Positions 46,795 through 58,700 of a stretch of DNA of 64,000 bases are shown piece after piece (the stretch's first letter is position 1; the number at the start of each line of letters is the position of its first letter). The position numbers and the translations under genes were made by a program. This stretch comes from Cordia subcordata (lineage: Eukaryota; Streptophyta; Magnoliopsida; Boraginales; Cordiaceae): contig JAPTOF010000007.1 in NCBI GenBank assembly GCA_028554755.1, forward strand, positions 466,001 through 530,000. Reading direction: 5' to 3'. The notes beneath the pieces were generated by a model, which did not search any database, was not told the DNA's origin, and saw only the letters and a list, made by a program, of their open reading frames with translations.

Positions 46795-47500
46795 TCAAGC
46801 CTGCAAGTGAGAGTAGTGTATAAGCATAACAAATAATTATTTGAGCTCTCGAATTAAGTGCTTTAAAATAGTCAACTCAACTTATTAGCTATACTTATAT
46901 TATTCACTTGTATACTATTCACATGTCATTAATGATCCAATGTAGGTAGGACATTACAATCAACTCTATTGAGTGTTTAATATTTTCATCAGGAGCACAC
47001 AATTACAATTGCATATCATTTTAATCAATTCTAGAGATAGCTTATATAAGCTCAAGAGGTAGTGTTAATACAATAAATAAACAAACTAATATGCTCCTTA
47101 CAAAGTTAAACTTTTAAATGAGGTTAGTAATTTAACATGGTATCAAAGTCTAAACACCAAAAAGTCTATCATTCAAAACATAATAAAATCAAGTCTAAAG
47201 CTCTAACAAATTGTCCGTCGTTTAGTAGGTGGCCTTTACTACACACTTGGCGTAGTACTTTACCCCCTATAGCATTTAGGTCCCCCATCCAACCTGTGAC
47301 TCACTCTATTACCATTTTGTTATGACCCCGAAATCCAAGCATGATTAATGTTGTAAGCATTACAAACAATTATTTGGGCCTTTAAATTCATTGGCCCAAA
47401 ATAATTAATTTATATTATTTATTATATCCATGTCACTCACTTATAAGTCACTTACGTATTAGCCCACGATCTAATATGTGACATTATAGGTTAGATCTCA
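46795..47500. repeat. Diverged direct repeat pair flanking a TRIM LTR
   Basis: About 46812-46970 (ATAAGCATAACAAATAATTA...) and 47350-47500 (GTAAGCATTACAAACAATTA...) are related, with matching ATTATTTGRGC and CATGTCA segments. The type B TRIM LTR lies between them. They may be two ends of one old nonautonomous element. Confidence 0.4.
47063..47137 (+). repeat. TRIM type B LTR, intergenic copy
   Basis: 75 bp, TGTTAATACAATAAAT...TTTAACA, followed at once by a primer-site-like TGGTATCAAAGTC (47138) and preceded by a purine tract (CAAGAGGTAG). It matches the LTRs at 36067-36690. Confidence 0.75.
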
Positions 47501-47949
47501 TTTTTGAATGACTTTGGTGCTACCTCGATTTGATCTTCATTTGTGCTAGTACTTTTTTTATGGTTGAAAATCTGTGCTAATGCCGTTGTCTGCACTAGCT
47601 AAGCGAAAAATTAGTAGTTTAAATATTAATTATTTTATGATTAGTGAAATTATTGTAACAATAATAATTCATATTTATTAATTAAATTAAAATTTTAAAT
47701 AATGATTGTAGCATTATTACAGAAAAATTTCTAGCATTATCAATATTTTTTATAAATTTTGTTACATGATCATTTGAATCTCAAAGAAAAAAAAATAATG
47801 ATAAAAAATTGACAATAATTTAAAATTTAAAATGTGAAGCAATAAATGGCTTTTATATTGTCAAGATTTATTTATTGAAATTATATCTATGCTGATGTAG
47901 ATATTTCTTATATATAAAAATCTAAAAATGTAACACAAAAAAATGAATT

Positions 47950-48450
47950 CATTGGGATAAAACGGGTGTAAATGAGATGAATATAGCGAAATTCACAATG
48001 CACACAATTATGTGATTTAGCCTTACGTCTACTCCACGACAACAAGGAAATTTTTATTGAACAATAGAGGAGATTCCTTTAGTTTAGTAAAGGGCTTTTC
48101 GAGCTCCTAGCGGCTTGGCAATGCGCTATTCTATGAAGAAAACATACTTTAGGAAAGTGGTTCGTCAATATTTTGAACACAACTCTCTCTAGCTCTAACT
48201 GCCCTATGCCTCTATCTCACATGTCTCTCTGCCCTTACACTAATATAATAGGCTAAGCACTTATTTATAGAATAAAGAGGAGACATTCCTATGGGAATAG
48301 GATTTCAAATATGGCAATACTTCAAAAATGACAGAACTAAAACTCCTAAGGTCTGTATTTCATAGGTGCCAATTAGAACATGGGCCACACCCTATAGAAT
48401 TAAGAATATGATTTTCTTGTTTCAAGCAGTTAATTATATAAATAATTCAA
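47950..48450 (-). mobile_element. Old LTR remnant
   Basis: Contains ATGTGATTTAGCCTTACGTC, echoing the CGTGATTCAGCC...CTACGTCCAC block at 28254-28278, plus similar GGAATAGGATTTC text further on. This suggests a decayed copy of the same kind of LTR. Ends are not defined. Confidence 0.35.
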
Positions 48451-49479
48451 AAGAACAATTAAAAATGGAGAGAAAATATTTTAACTTCAACGTGACAAAC
48501 TCATTTTTTTGGTGGTTGCTTTAGTAATTTACAATTTTTAAAAATCAAAACCACTTGAAGTAGGCTTATTCTTTTTCTCTCTTTTTTTTTTTTTAAATTT
48601 CTGGTTTTAAGGCAATGCAGCTATATGGTGGTAGTAAGTAGCATTCACGTTGCTTTCCACCCTAATCTATTTATACTATCTATATAAAATTGTACCTCAA
48701 AACTTTTCAAATGAACACGTCTATATATAATCTATTATTTGTATCATCTATTATCTCTTATTATATATAGTATAAAGCAGAACTAGTTATACAAGATTGA
48801 TTCCCGCTTATATTGTTAGCCTCTATTTGTTCGCCACGTGGCGAATCCGATTAAACTAATGTTTATTTTTTTATCACGTCATGTTCACATTATTCTTAGC
48901 TACTAAAAATTCTTAAAAGACAATATTGCCCATTTATTCTTCATTTACATATATTACGCATTTGGTATATTAGACATTTCATAAGTTAATAAAAAGATAA
49001 GCACTATTTTAGCTCTACATACAGCTTGCCAGTTACAACGAGCAAATTTGTTGCTTGCCTTTTACAATAAGCTAAAATTTTTGGTTGCCATTTATTCCAC
49101 GCTATATAAGTGGGTTGTCATTTTAAAAAATTTGTAATAATTACAAAATTAGCTATGAAAATCCAAATAAATAAATAAATAACGTAAAATGAATGGCAAA
49201 ACTATTTCTCTACTCTACATCATCATATTTTTTCTTAAAATTAGTAAATTAAATTTTATAAAAATATAAAAGTTGTAACTAATGTAGGAAATGACAAAAT
49301 ATATTTGTATTTTATCCATCACATTAATTGTCAAATTTGACAATTAACAATAATAAAAATATAAAAATACCTATTTTTCTGGTATACCATACGGGTACTA
49401 CATATCATATAAATATTGAAATAATTATCAAAAATACTCTTTAATTTTAAAATCATTATATAATTTTAATATTTCTGTG

Positions 49480-49500
49480 CATTGCACAAGAACACTCTAA

Positions 49501-49546
<46 letters not shown>

Positions 49547-49995
49547 TAAAGTTATTGCACAAGATAACATATAAGCTCTACCATTGCTATGTCACTATTT
49601 TGATGTGTTGTTATAATTGTGACACATTATCACGTATGAGCTCTATTGAATGCCACATAAAGTCCTCATTGAATGACACATAAGCTCCTTTTTAAATATT
49701 ACATAAACTCCTCTTTTAATACCATATAAGCTCATTAAAGAGAGTATTCTTGCAAATGTGATTTGCAAAATGTAATTATTATCAATATTAAAAAATTTTA
49801 AAAAAAAGATGAACTTATTAAACATGATAAGTAGTTGATCAACGCAATCAAGTGAAAAGAAAGAGAACAAAAAAAAGAAATCTATATAATATCTATACCT
49901 ATATATATATATATATATATATCTATATATCCCTATAATAGTTATAAAATTATACCTCTTGTTTTTTAATGTCTTAGGGCTTGCCACATTCATAT
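49480..49995. repeat. Paralogous repeat, copy 1 (uninterrupted)
   Basis: Contains repeated CACATAAGCTC-type units (49650-49735), TTGCAAATGTGATTTGCAAA at 49751-49770, and (TA)n runs at 49503-49530 and 49900-49922. It is related to 51480-52790, where the same landmark order is split by the retroposon at 51664-52678. Confidence 0.65.
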
Positions 49996-50624
49996 TTTAA
50001 AAGGTGCCACATGTCATGTTTCTATGCTAAATTTTTGTTAATTTATGTATGAAATAATTACTACTTAATACAAAAAAAAAAAAACTGCAATTTCTACTAT
50101 TTCCTTCTTTCTTTCTTCTAAAGTTAATTCTCATTGTTTCAAAATATCTACATTAATTTCAATTGTTTTAAAAAATGTTCAATTTAATTTCTATTGTTAA
50201 ATTTTTAACAATATATGACTTAAATGATGTAGCCCAATTATCTTATCTAATTTTAAATATTTATTAAAAAAAATATGTGAAGATTCTCAAGTTATCATAA
50301 GAAAATAATTCACACTTCAATCCAAATTTAAAGAATTTTTATAAAAAGGTATAGAACATGCAAGAAGTTTTAATAAATGCATGCACTTTGGAGATCTAAT
50401 GATTTTAATATTGTAAGACCTCATCATATAGTTTGGATAATGGGTCAAACTAACTATAAATGGCTATTTATTACACCCAAAATTATATCAAAATAAGTCC
50501 TAAATCTATTATATACACGATATATAATTTAGACTATTATATATGTTGGAAATGAATGAGAATTAAAGATTTTCTCATTATTATTTTGAGACTTTGGCCT
50601 CCCTATTAACTTGGATGTGAATTG

Positions 50625-51390
50625 CAAGAGGTTAGGTGGTGATTCGTATATGGGAATGAATTAGGAATGGAATTTTGTTTCTGTCCCTCTTCTAAATCCT
50701 ATGATTGGTATGGTATAATGAGGCAAGGAATCTTATTCGCGAGGGAATCCTACTCCCATGAACATGGGAATATTCTTGACTAAAACCCATGGGAATGGCT
50801 CATTCCTATGTTCGTGGGAATGAGATTTTTTGCTAAATGACTAAAATGATCTTACAAAAATTAACATTTTAGTATTTCATATCAAAAATAAAAAAATAAT
50901 TTATAAATGAAAAATAGAAAATTAAAAAAAACAAAAAATAAAATTTTAAATTTAAAAAATAAAAATAAGAAATAAAATAATAAAAAAATAAAAAGTTCAC
51001 CAAATTATATATTTATATACACACATATATATTATCATCATTATTTTTTTATTCAGGTTATTAATATAAATAGATTTTGTATTAGTATTGGTTGTATTTG
51101 AGTAATATTTTGGACAATTAATTTTATTAATATAATGTATATAATATAATAGTATAGGGGTAATCTTGGCTTTTTATATAAATTATTTTCAATACTGTGC
51201 TAGTATACTAATTACCAAACATAAATGTAATATTGTTATATCAATATACTCATTCTTACCATCATTCCTAGAGTATACCAAATATGGTATACTTATTACC
51301 AAGTCTATTCCATTCCCAAGCTCATTACATTCCTTATCTCATTCCATTATTGTCAAATTCATTCCATCATACCAATCGCCATCCAAGAAT
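50625..51390. mobile_element. hAT-like nonautonomous inverted-repeat element
   Basis: The left end (50631 on: AGGTGGTGATTCGTATATGG, GAATGAATTAGGAATGGAAT) and right end (before 51385: GAATGTAATG-type text and ATCATACCAATCGCCATCC) are approximate inverted copies built from repeated GGAATGA units. The interior is AT-rich, with no coding potential. The hAT assignment rests only on the end style; I could not fix a target duplication. Confidence 0.45.
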
Positions 51391-51479
51391 TTCTTCATAG
51401 TCTTGGATTATTATTTGGGGGTTTTACAAAAGTGTAATTAAATATCACTTTAATCTATATACCTATATAGTCTATCTAT

Positions 51480-52790
51480 ATAATCTATATAAAGTTATAA
51501 CTCAATTGAACTTTAGAAGCTCTTTAAATGTCACACAAGCTCTTCTTTAGATGACACTTAAGTTCCTCTTTAGATGCCACATAAGGTCCCTTATTAACAC
51601 CACATAAGCTTATAAAATAGAGAGTACAAATGAATTATATGCTCCTGCAAATGTGATATGCAAAAAAAAAAAAAAAATCGATCTAATAATATCAAATCTC
51701 TCTCCCCTCTCTCTATCTAGGGTTTTCTCTCTAGAAGAGTAAAGCATCTCCACTAGTTTTGTCTAGGCCTTTCAATGCTCCAACTAGTGGAATCTGAGTG
51801 AGCCTGCCGGCTGGTGCATCTTTTATCTTCGCTTTGTGTCTCTTTTCGACTGCTTTCATTGTTTTTCTCTTTCTTTGTGAGTTTTTCTGTGTCCTAGTTC
51901 TTTGTTGTGCTTGTTGGTCCATATATGAGAATAAACACTCAGATCTCGAGCCTTGTTGTCTTGATATTTCTAATTTGAACACTAGAGATACCTATGGTCA
52001 GTGTCATGCCTTGCTTCGGTGTCACCGACAATGATCAAAACCCAGATGATGATGAGTTTGTTTGTGCTTGTTCTAAGGCTATTCATTAGCTGACTTCCAA
52101 TACCACCTTCAGTTGCTAGAAGTGCTATGTGACCCATCTCTTTTTTGCTTTAGAGGTGATAAGGAAAGCTTGGCCTTTACCTGTTCAAGCCTTGGGCCGA
52201 GTGATTAAGATGTTGAGACCAACTAGGCTTTGTAGATCCTTGGCCCAGCCTCTTTGTCGGGTTGGTGAGTCCCGTTATACTCATTACCGTTGATTCTTCG
52301 GTGGCCTTTGTTTCGCTATCGTCATTTTTGGATCTTTGTGAGATTTTTAGTGTCTATGCTTCTTTGGCGACTATGATTTAGACCGTTAGTGATGGCAAGG
52401 TTTGGATTTGCCTTTTGCTAATGGGTTTTTGCCGAAGTAACTTAGATTGGTTACTAATGTGCGCTAGAGCTAATGAAAGGTCTTGACAGTTTGGTCTTAG
52501 GTTGTGGGCTTTCTGGGTTGTGGGCTTTGGCCCTTAATTTCTAATATGTCTTTGGTTCCTTTATTAGGCTTAGGCTAGGTAACCCTTGTATTTTGGTTTG
52601 TGATCGGTCCAGTGTAGTTGAACTTGATTTGTTGTTAATTTAATGAAGCTTTTCTTTTTTCAACAAACAAAAAAAATTTGTGATATGCAACATGCAATTC
52701 TCATCTGTATTCAAATATTACAAAAAAAAAAGATTACTATATCTATATCTATATTCTATACATCTATAATCTCAAATTAATTTGCGCATT
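51480..52790. repeat. Paralogous repeat, copy 2 (split by a retroposon)
   Basis: CACACAAGCTC/CACATAAGG units at 51530-51610 and CTGCAAATGTGATATGCAA at 51645-51663 match copy 1. After the insert, the sequence resumes with TGTGATATGCAACATGCAAT and then a run of As and TATC-rich text, as in copy 1. Confidence 0.65.
51664..52678 (+). mobile_element. 1-kb retroposon-like insertion with A-rich tail
   Basis: A 12-bp duplication TGTGATATGCAA flanks the segment (51652-51663, 52679-52690). The right end is A-rich (CAACAAACAAAAAAAAT), as expected for an insertion made by LINE machinery. The body starts with pyrimidine-rich text (CTCTCTCCCCTCTCTCTATC) and contains a CTAGGGTTTTCTCTCTAGA segment and late TTTAATGAAGCTTTTC, resembling plant LINE ends. 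Translations give only short frames, so it could be a LINE fragment, a SINE-like unit or a processed noncoding transcript. Confidence 0.65.
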
Positions 52791-53504
52791 CCAGGAGCAA
52801 ATACATCGACTATGTAAAGCCCTAATAACATGTCACATCATCGTTGTTTTATAACTAAAAAAGAAAAAAACACTTAACGATATTAATGACTATTTTAACT
52901 ATCCCATTTTCTCCACCCACAACCATAAATTTATAATCACTAACAAGTTTTTTTTTTTTTTAAAAAAAAGAAGCCCTCGCTAGATTTACTCCCACTAATT
53001 ATATTTACAAACAGTAACATGTAGTTTCCATCATTCCTTGTCTTCTTTAGCATAAGAGTCATTTTAATTCAAACAAACATTCTTTGTACCTTTAACTAGA
53101 TAAATGTCTATTACTATTGAAGAAAAATAAAAGTCGACTATAACGAGGTACTCTTGATTGAAGGAGATATGATTTTTAAATTGCTTTTACTATTATTTCT
53201 TATTTTTTTTTTGATTAAGAATAAAGGAGTTGTATAACTATATCACGCTACAATAAAACAACTAAGGATATTTAAGTAAAGTATACATATTAAATTCAAT
53301 TCTACATGTGTTCCAAACACAACCTGAATTTATAAATAAGATAATTAACTTAAAATTATTTAACATACCCAAACAACGGAATTCATTTCAAAATACAATT
53401 CTTCGAGAAATTCATATCATTTATGAATGGATTCCATACTGCAAGTATTATCAAACACTATATAAATCTATCTTAGTACGAAATTTGAAAGCTCTAAATT
53501 ATAT

Positions 53505-53720
53505 AGGGCTTGTTTGGATTGACTTTTTATTCTTAAAAAATTTACATTAAATTTGTAATAATTATTTGATTTAGTTTAAAAAAATTGAAATTCTAAAAAA
53601 TACTCAAGTGCAAATTTTTTAAAAAATTAAAAATTTTAACTTTTCAAAAAAATTATGTGTCAAAAGTTGTCAAAGAAAAATAGCCAAAAGAAAAGTAACA
53701 CCTTAGAAGTTCCTTCGCCG
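53505..53720. mobile_element. MITE remnant, same family as 54473
   Basis: Starts GGGCTTGTTTGGATTGACTT and continues parallel to the element at 54473 (TTACATTAAATTTGTAATAA, ATTATTTGATT). The right inverted end is missing or decayed. Confidence 0.5.
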
Positions 53721-54472
53721 CGTTTTACATATCAAACATCAAACATTAAAAGTTCAAAATGTAAAAAGTCGTCCCCGCTGGACCACGCGCTCATGATCTA
53801 GCGTAAATGCCATCTCTAGACTCTAGTGAGACACGCCTACGTAAGTGTACTTTCATGCTATTTGGGGCCGTTTGACTTATCTTTCCTAATAAAAAATATC
53901 TTTTTAAAAAATATATTATTTTTGTAATAAATATTTAACCTAGTTTTAAGAAGAACCCATGTTTATCTTGATATATAACAGGAAAAATATGGTGTTTAAT
54001 TTAATAATAACAACACTCTTTTAGATTTGGAAAATGATTCTAAAATTTTCAATGTGTTTTCTAGTTATATAGGGAAAACAAAAATATTTGAAAGCTACAA
54101 CAAACCAATGCATCATTTAGTTTTTTATAATAGAGAAAATCGTTTTCTATTTTCATTTGGTAAACACATCTGTAACTATTTTTCAATAGAAAATAAGAAC
54201 TCCTTTTTCTTAGAAACCTAGAAAATAAAAAGTAGTTTTCTGTAAGTAAAAAGAGAGAATTTAAAGAGTTCAAATTCAAATTGTTTAAAAGTCAAAAATT
54301 TGAACTTTTTTAAGAAGTATTTTTCTAAAAGAACTATAGGAAAACATTTTCAAAAATGTAAAACCTTGCTCCTCCTTTCGGGTCAACAAAACTAGGAGGT
54401 TACTTGGCTTTTTTTATTTATGGCTTATAAGCACCAAATAATAAAACATATATAAGAGTGTGCTTTTTTCTA

Positions 54473-54698
54473 AGGGCTTATTTGGATTGGCTTTTTCTAA
54501 GAAAAAACACTTCTTTCTTGAAAAAGTTACATTAAATTTGTAATAACTATTTGATTTGACTTCCAAAAAAATTAAAATTCTAGAAAAAAGCTCAAATACA
54601 GTTTTTTTTATCAAAATTTTTAACTTCTTAAAAAAACTATTTTTTAAAAACTGCTAAAAAAATACTTATAAAAAAGACCAATCCAAACGGACCCTAAG
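54473..54698. mobile_element. MITE-like inverted-repeat element
   Basis: The left end AAGGGCTTATTTGGATTGGC mirrors the right end GACCAATCCAAACGGACCCT (about 54678-54697). The interior is AT-rich with partial self-complementarity. It is one of three related copies (5024, 53505). The superfamily is not decided because no exact target duplication is clear. Confidence 0.6.
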
Positions 54699-55007
54699 TG
54701 CTTATAAGTCAAGTCGAACACTCTTTAATAAACAAACACCAATCGAGAGTTAGAAAAAAGAAAATTGACAAAGGTACAAGCAGTTGCATCAAACCCAAAA
54801 TACCAGCGCTGCAGGTGATTTCCCCTCCACCACCCTCGCCATTTCAAACCCACTCTCCCCACCACCTTTTATTTTTACAGAGTAACAAAGATACGCTACG
54901 ATCCCCTTTTTACTCAAATCCTAGGGTTTATCTCTAAATCTCATACAGACTCACACACTTGCATATACATATATTTTGTTTCTGTATATTATATTATATT
55001 ATATTAT

Positions 55008-55056
55008 TATAAATAGAGGAATCTCCGGCGAAATTCCGGCGAGATCTCCGGTCCAG
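55008..55056 (+). promoter_or_regulatory. Core promoter and first noncoding exon of CalS9-like gene
   Basis: TATAAATA at 55008-55015 is followed by CTCCGGCGAAATTCCGGCGA, typical of plant leader sequence, then the donor CCAG|GTGAGC at 55056/55057. If this TATA box is used the noncoding exon would be very short, so transcription may instead start upstream, in the C-rich stretch 54825-54960. Confidence 0.5.
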
Positions 55057-55792
55057 GTGAGCTATTAATTTCCACGGTCCATGTCTTTTAGAAGCTTTTC
55101 GCATATTCTTTTTGCTAAATAACTCTTCGCGTATTTATGAATTTCAATGGCATGAAAATTTTAAACGTAAATAGTTAGTGTTCGTGGACGTAAATTTTGA
55201 TGAATTTTACTTGAAAGTTGAATTGTGAATGCTTAAATGTAATTATTTGCATTTGCAAATCTTTTTTTGCACTTTTGTGTGTTCAATTTTGGAGTTTTCT
55301 TTTTGTTTCTTTATTGTCTATTTGTTTCAATTATTATTTTGATTTTGAAGATAGTTGAGCTTAGTTTTAGGTGGAAAAGGCGTAAATGTAATTACTTGCA
55401 TTTGCAAAATTTTCTAAATTTTTTGTGTTTTCAATTTTTAATTTTTTTGGGTTTCTTTATTGTCTATTTGTTTTAATTATTATTTTGATTTTGAAGCTAG
55501 TTGAGCTTAGTTTTAGGTGGAGAATCTATTGACTTAGTTGTCCCGATCGTTTAATAACTTTTTATTAAAGCATTACAGACTTCTCCTTGTAAAAATATTC
55601 AGTGGCTAATTCTTTTATTTTGTTTTTCGTTTTTTTAATTGTTTAACATCTTAGACTTAAAGTCCACTTGCTACTATTGTTTCCTTTTCTTCCATTATAT
55701 TTCTAAGTCCTTTTTCTAATTGTATTTGCGAAGCTAAACTGCTTCTGAAGTTGATTTCGATGTTGAGATATTGCTCTGGTTTCTGAAAGCAG
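55057..55792 (+). other. 5' UTR intron of CalS9-like gene
   Basis: The donor GTGAGC at 55057 and the acceptor TTTCTGAAAGCAG ending at 55792 leave just GAG before the ATG at 55796. The interior is T-rich as usual for plant introns, with a partial direct repeat (about 55225-55370 and 55385-55515). Confidence 0.65.
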
Positions 55793-55795
55793 GAG

Positions 55796-58700
55796 ATGTC
55801 TCGAGTGGAGGACTCATGGGAGCGGCTGGTGCGCGCAGCACTAAGGAGTCTGAGGGGTGGGAAAGATGCATACGGGCGGCCGGTTGGTGGTATTGCTGCT
55901 AATGTGCCCACATCCCTTGCAAACAACAGGGACATTGATGACATTCTCAGAGCTGCGGACGAGATTCAAGATGAAGAACCAAATGTTGCTAGGATTTGTA
56001 AGCGCTGTCTTCTTTTTCACTTTGTCTATTTTCATTTAATATTCGTTTAGCTTTTGTTCTAGTGAAATAAAATGAGGGAGTGGGGAATCTGGTTAAAGGA
56101 TTTAAGCCAGCCCATGTGTTTATGTAATGCAAATTGGTTGAATGAAGACATGTATTGTTATAGAAAGGCGTTGATGATTTCTTCACCGTGGTGAATATTG
56201 ATCCTCTTATTTCAGGTTCTTATTATATATATTTTCTGTTTTGTGTCTATTTAGAAACTTTAGCTTTTCATGTCTACATCTAGTTTAGGATTGAAAGAGT
56301 TTGGGAAGAGAGAAAAGTTGAGAGCACTAGCAATAGAAGCTAATCACTCGACTGAAGGAAATATCCTTAACTAGGACGTATGGTAGTTTTTTTTATGAAA
56401 CTTAAGTCTCCATAGGTTGCTGCGGCTATAGCTACATATATTAGGAGAATTTTGTATTTGATTCCTGTTTTGTTAGTTGTCCTACCATTAGTATAATGTA
56501 TGCATCTTGGAATAATATCCAAAAACATTATTGTTTAAACAAGATTCAACTTCCGTTATATTTAAGTTTGAAGACATAGGTCATTTGTACTTCTCACTTT
56601 CGTGAGGGAAAACCTAAGATCCTAGTCAGAGAATTGAATTGTAGTGTATCATAATGGCAAAATGAACATGGCAATCCAGAAATGGGAAAACAAGATAAGT
56701 TTCCAAATTGCAGTATTAATTTGCCCTTATAATGAATTCGGTCTCAGTATTCCCAGCAGACAGCCTCTACTGTTAGAGCTAGATTATGACTTCAGAACTA
56801 TTCAATACCACTCACTTAACAACATTAAAACTATCCATGTGGAAGACTCAAAACAAATCTCTCCTAGACGCGATGGAGTGTGTTACGAAATTAAATAAGT
56901 GCCATAAACTCCTCTCTTTAACCTTAAGCTTTAGATATGGTGGTAATTCAACATCTTCTGGTATTTATATGTGGCTCTTCCTCACTTTCTAATACACTAA
57001 TAATTGGCTAAGGTTGGGAATTTCTCTGCCCAGCAACCTCCTCAAAATTGACATAGAAAGCTTCCCTTTTTGCCTCCAATCCCTGCATATTTTGTTCTTT
57101 AGTTCCCTTTATATATTTTTTGTGCTACATCACAAATTTTGCTCCACCAGTATCTTTTTAAACCTTGTTTGTTATTTTGTCTAGCATATTATAGAGGCTG
57201 GTCTCCTCTGTGCTCCAAGAAAAAGTGGATAAAATTATCCTGCATTTCGTTCTTTCTAAGTCTGCTTGCTGATGATTGTCATTAGCTTTGAAGAAGTATA
57301 TGCTGTCAAAAGTTTTGGGAAGGCTAACTGAAGATGTGGTGTTTCTATACGGGCTAGATTTCTTCATTAGCATTATTGTTTTCTCTTTTTTGGATATAGA
57401 CTTTGTCATGGTCATTGTCTGAAACCTTGAACTCTCTCTTAATGTACTGCAGTATGTGAGCATGCCTATTCATTGGCCCAAAATCTTGACCCCAATAGTG
57501 AAGGAAGAGGTGTACTGCAGTTCAAGACTGGCTTAATGTCTGTAATTAAGGTATGTTGTACATGTGATGGTAAGTTTTTTTACTTGCATCCTTGAGAATT
57601 TTGAGATTTGTGCTGAACATGTCAAAAAAATTGACAAATGTGCTCGCATTATTGTTTATTGATTGTACCATGCATCGACAATCTGATAGATTACCATCAG
57701 CGATTCTGTGATTCTCCTCTTCTATAGCCCAGAGCTTCCTCAAGCATGCCAAAAATCTGTTATGGACATTCTTCTTGATAGCAGACACTTGATATGTTCA
57801 CCCTGGTTGAGTTTCTTGCAAAACAGATGCCTGAAATTCATTTTCAGTATTTGCCATATTCGTGTTAAAGTTTCAGTACTAGCCTGGTTACAGCTGCGGT
57901 CACGCATGTTATAAATTGTGGATTGGCATTTTATTCAATGCTTATTTAAGCACAGTGTTTTCTATTCCCTTCATTGCAGCAAAAATTGGCAAAGAGAGAG
58001 GGGGGAACGATAGACAGAAGCCAGGATATTGCTCGCTTACAGGAGTTCTATAAACAATATAGACAGAAGAACAATGTTGACAAGCTACGGGAAGAAGAAC
58101 TGAGATTGAGAGAGTCGGGAATTTATAGTGGTAACCTTGGAGAGTATGTACCTATTGCCCTTTTCTGATTGTCATTCAACTATCCTTTTGTCATCTGCCC
58201 TTTTCTACTATATGGTTTATGTTTTGGTGGATTTGCATGTTGACTGGTCTTTATTATAATATTTATCCGTAGAAAGAAAACTGAACATCCTGGTCTTTGT
58301 TATGATGTTTATTTGTAGACAGAAAACTGAACATCCTCCTTGTTTAGTCTTTCTTGTGTTGCTTTATTATTGTAGTTGAGAGTACCATGTATAGTATGAG
58401 AAGTTTCTTATAGCTTCATCAAGTGATACGACATTACAAAAATGGTGGGGAAGTTAACACATTTCTGGTTTCTGCATCACTTAAGAGTTATTGATATAAA
58501 TTTCTTACACCAGAAATTTAAAAATTTATTGTGCAAATGTGCTAATGTAGCTAGTATTCATTTGATTCAAAAAAATTCTCGAAATTTCTAGAAGGTTCCT
58601 GGTTGTTTATGGGGCTAGGAGATACTGTTTGTTACTCATGATTTAAGAGTGCAACCGATATAGTAGAATGTTCTCTTGGCTTAGCTTGTGGTTGAAGAGG

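Noticed and set aside
49643..49993. 116-residue minus-strand frame
   Set aside because: It is created by TA repeats (runs of Tyr-Ile) within the AT-rich paralogous repeat; no family features.
51798..52034. 78-residue frame inside the retroposon-like insertion
   Set aside because: It overlaps a minus-strand frame of similar length and shows no recognisable domain; coding potential not supported.
54027..54279. Overlapping short frames on both strands upstream of the CalS9-like gene
   Set aside because: Sequence is AT-rich with runs of Phe, Lys and Asn codons and shows no conserved motif; likely intergenic repeat.
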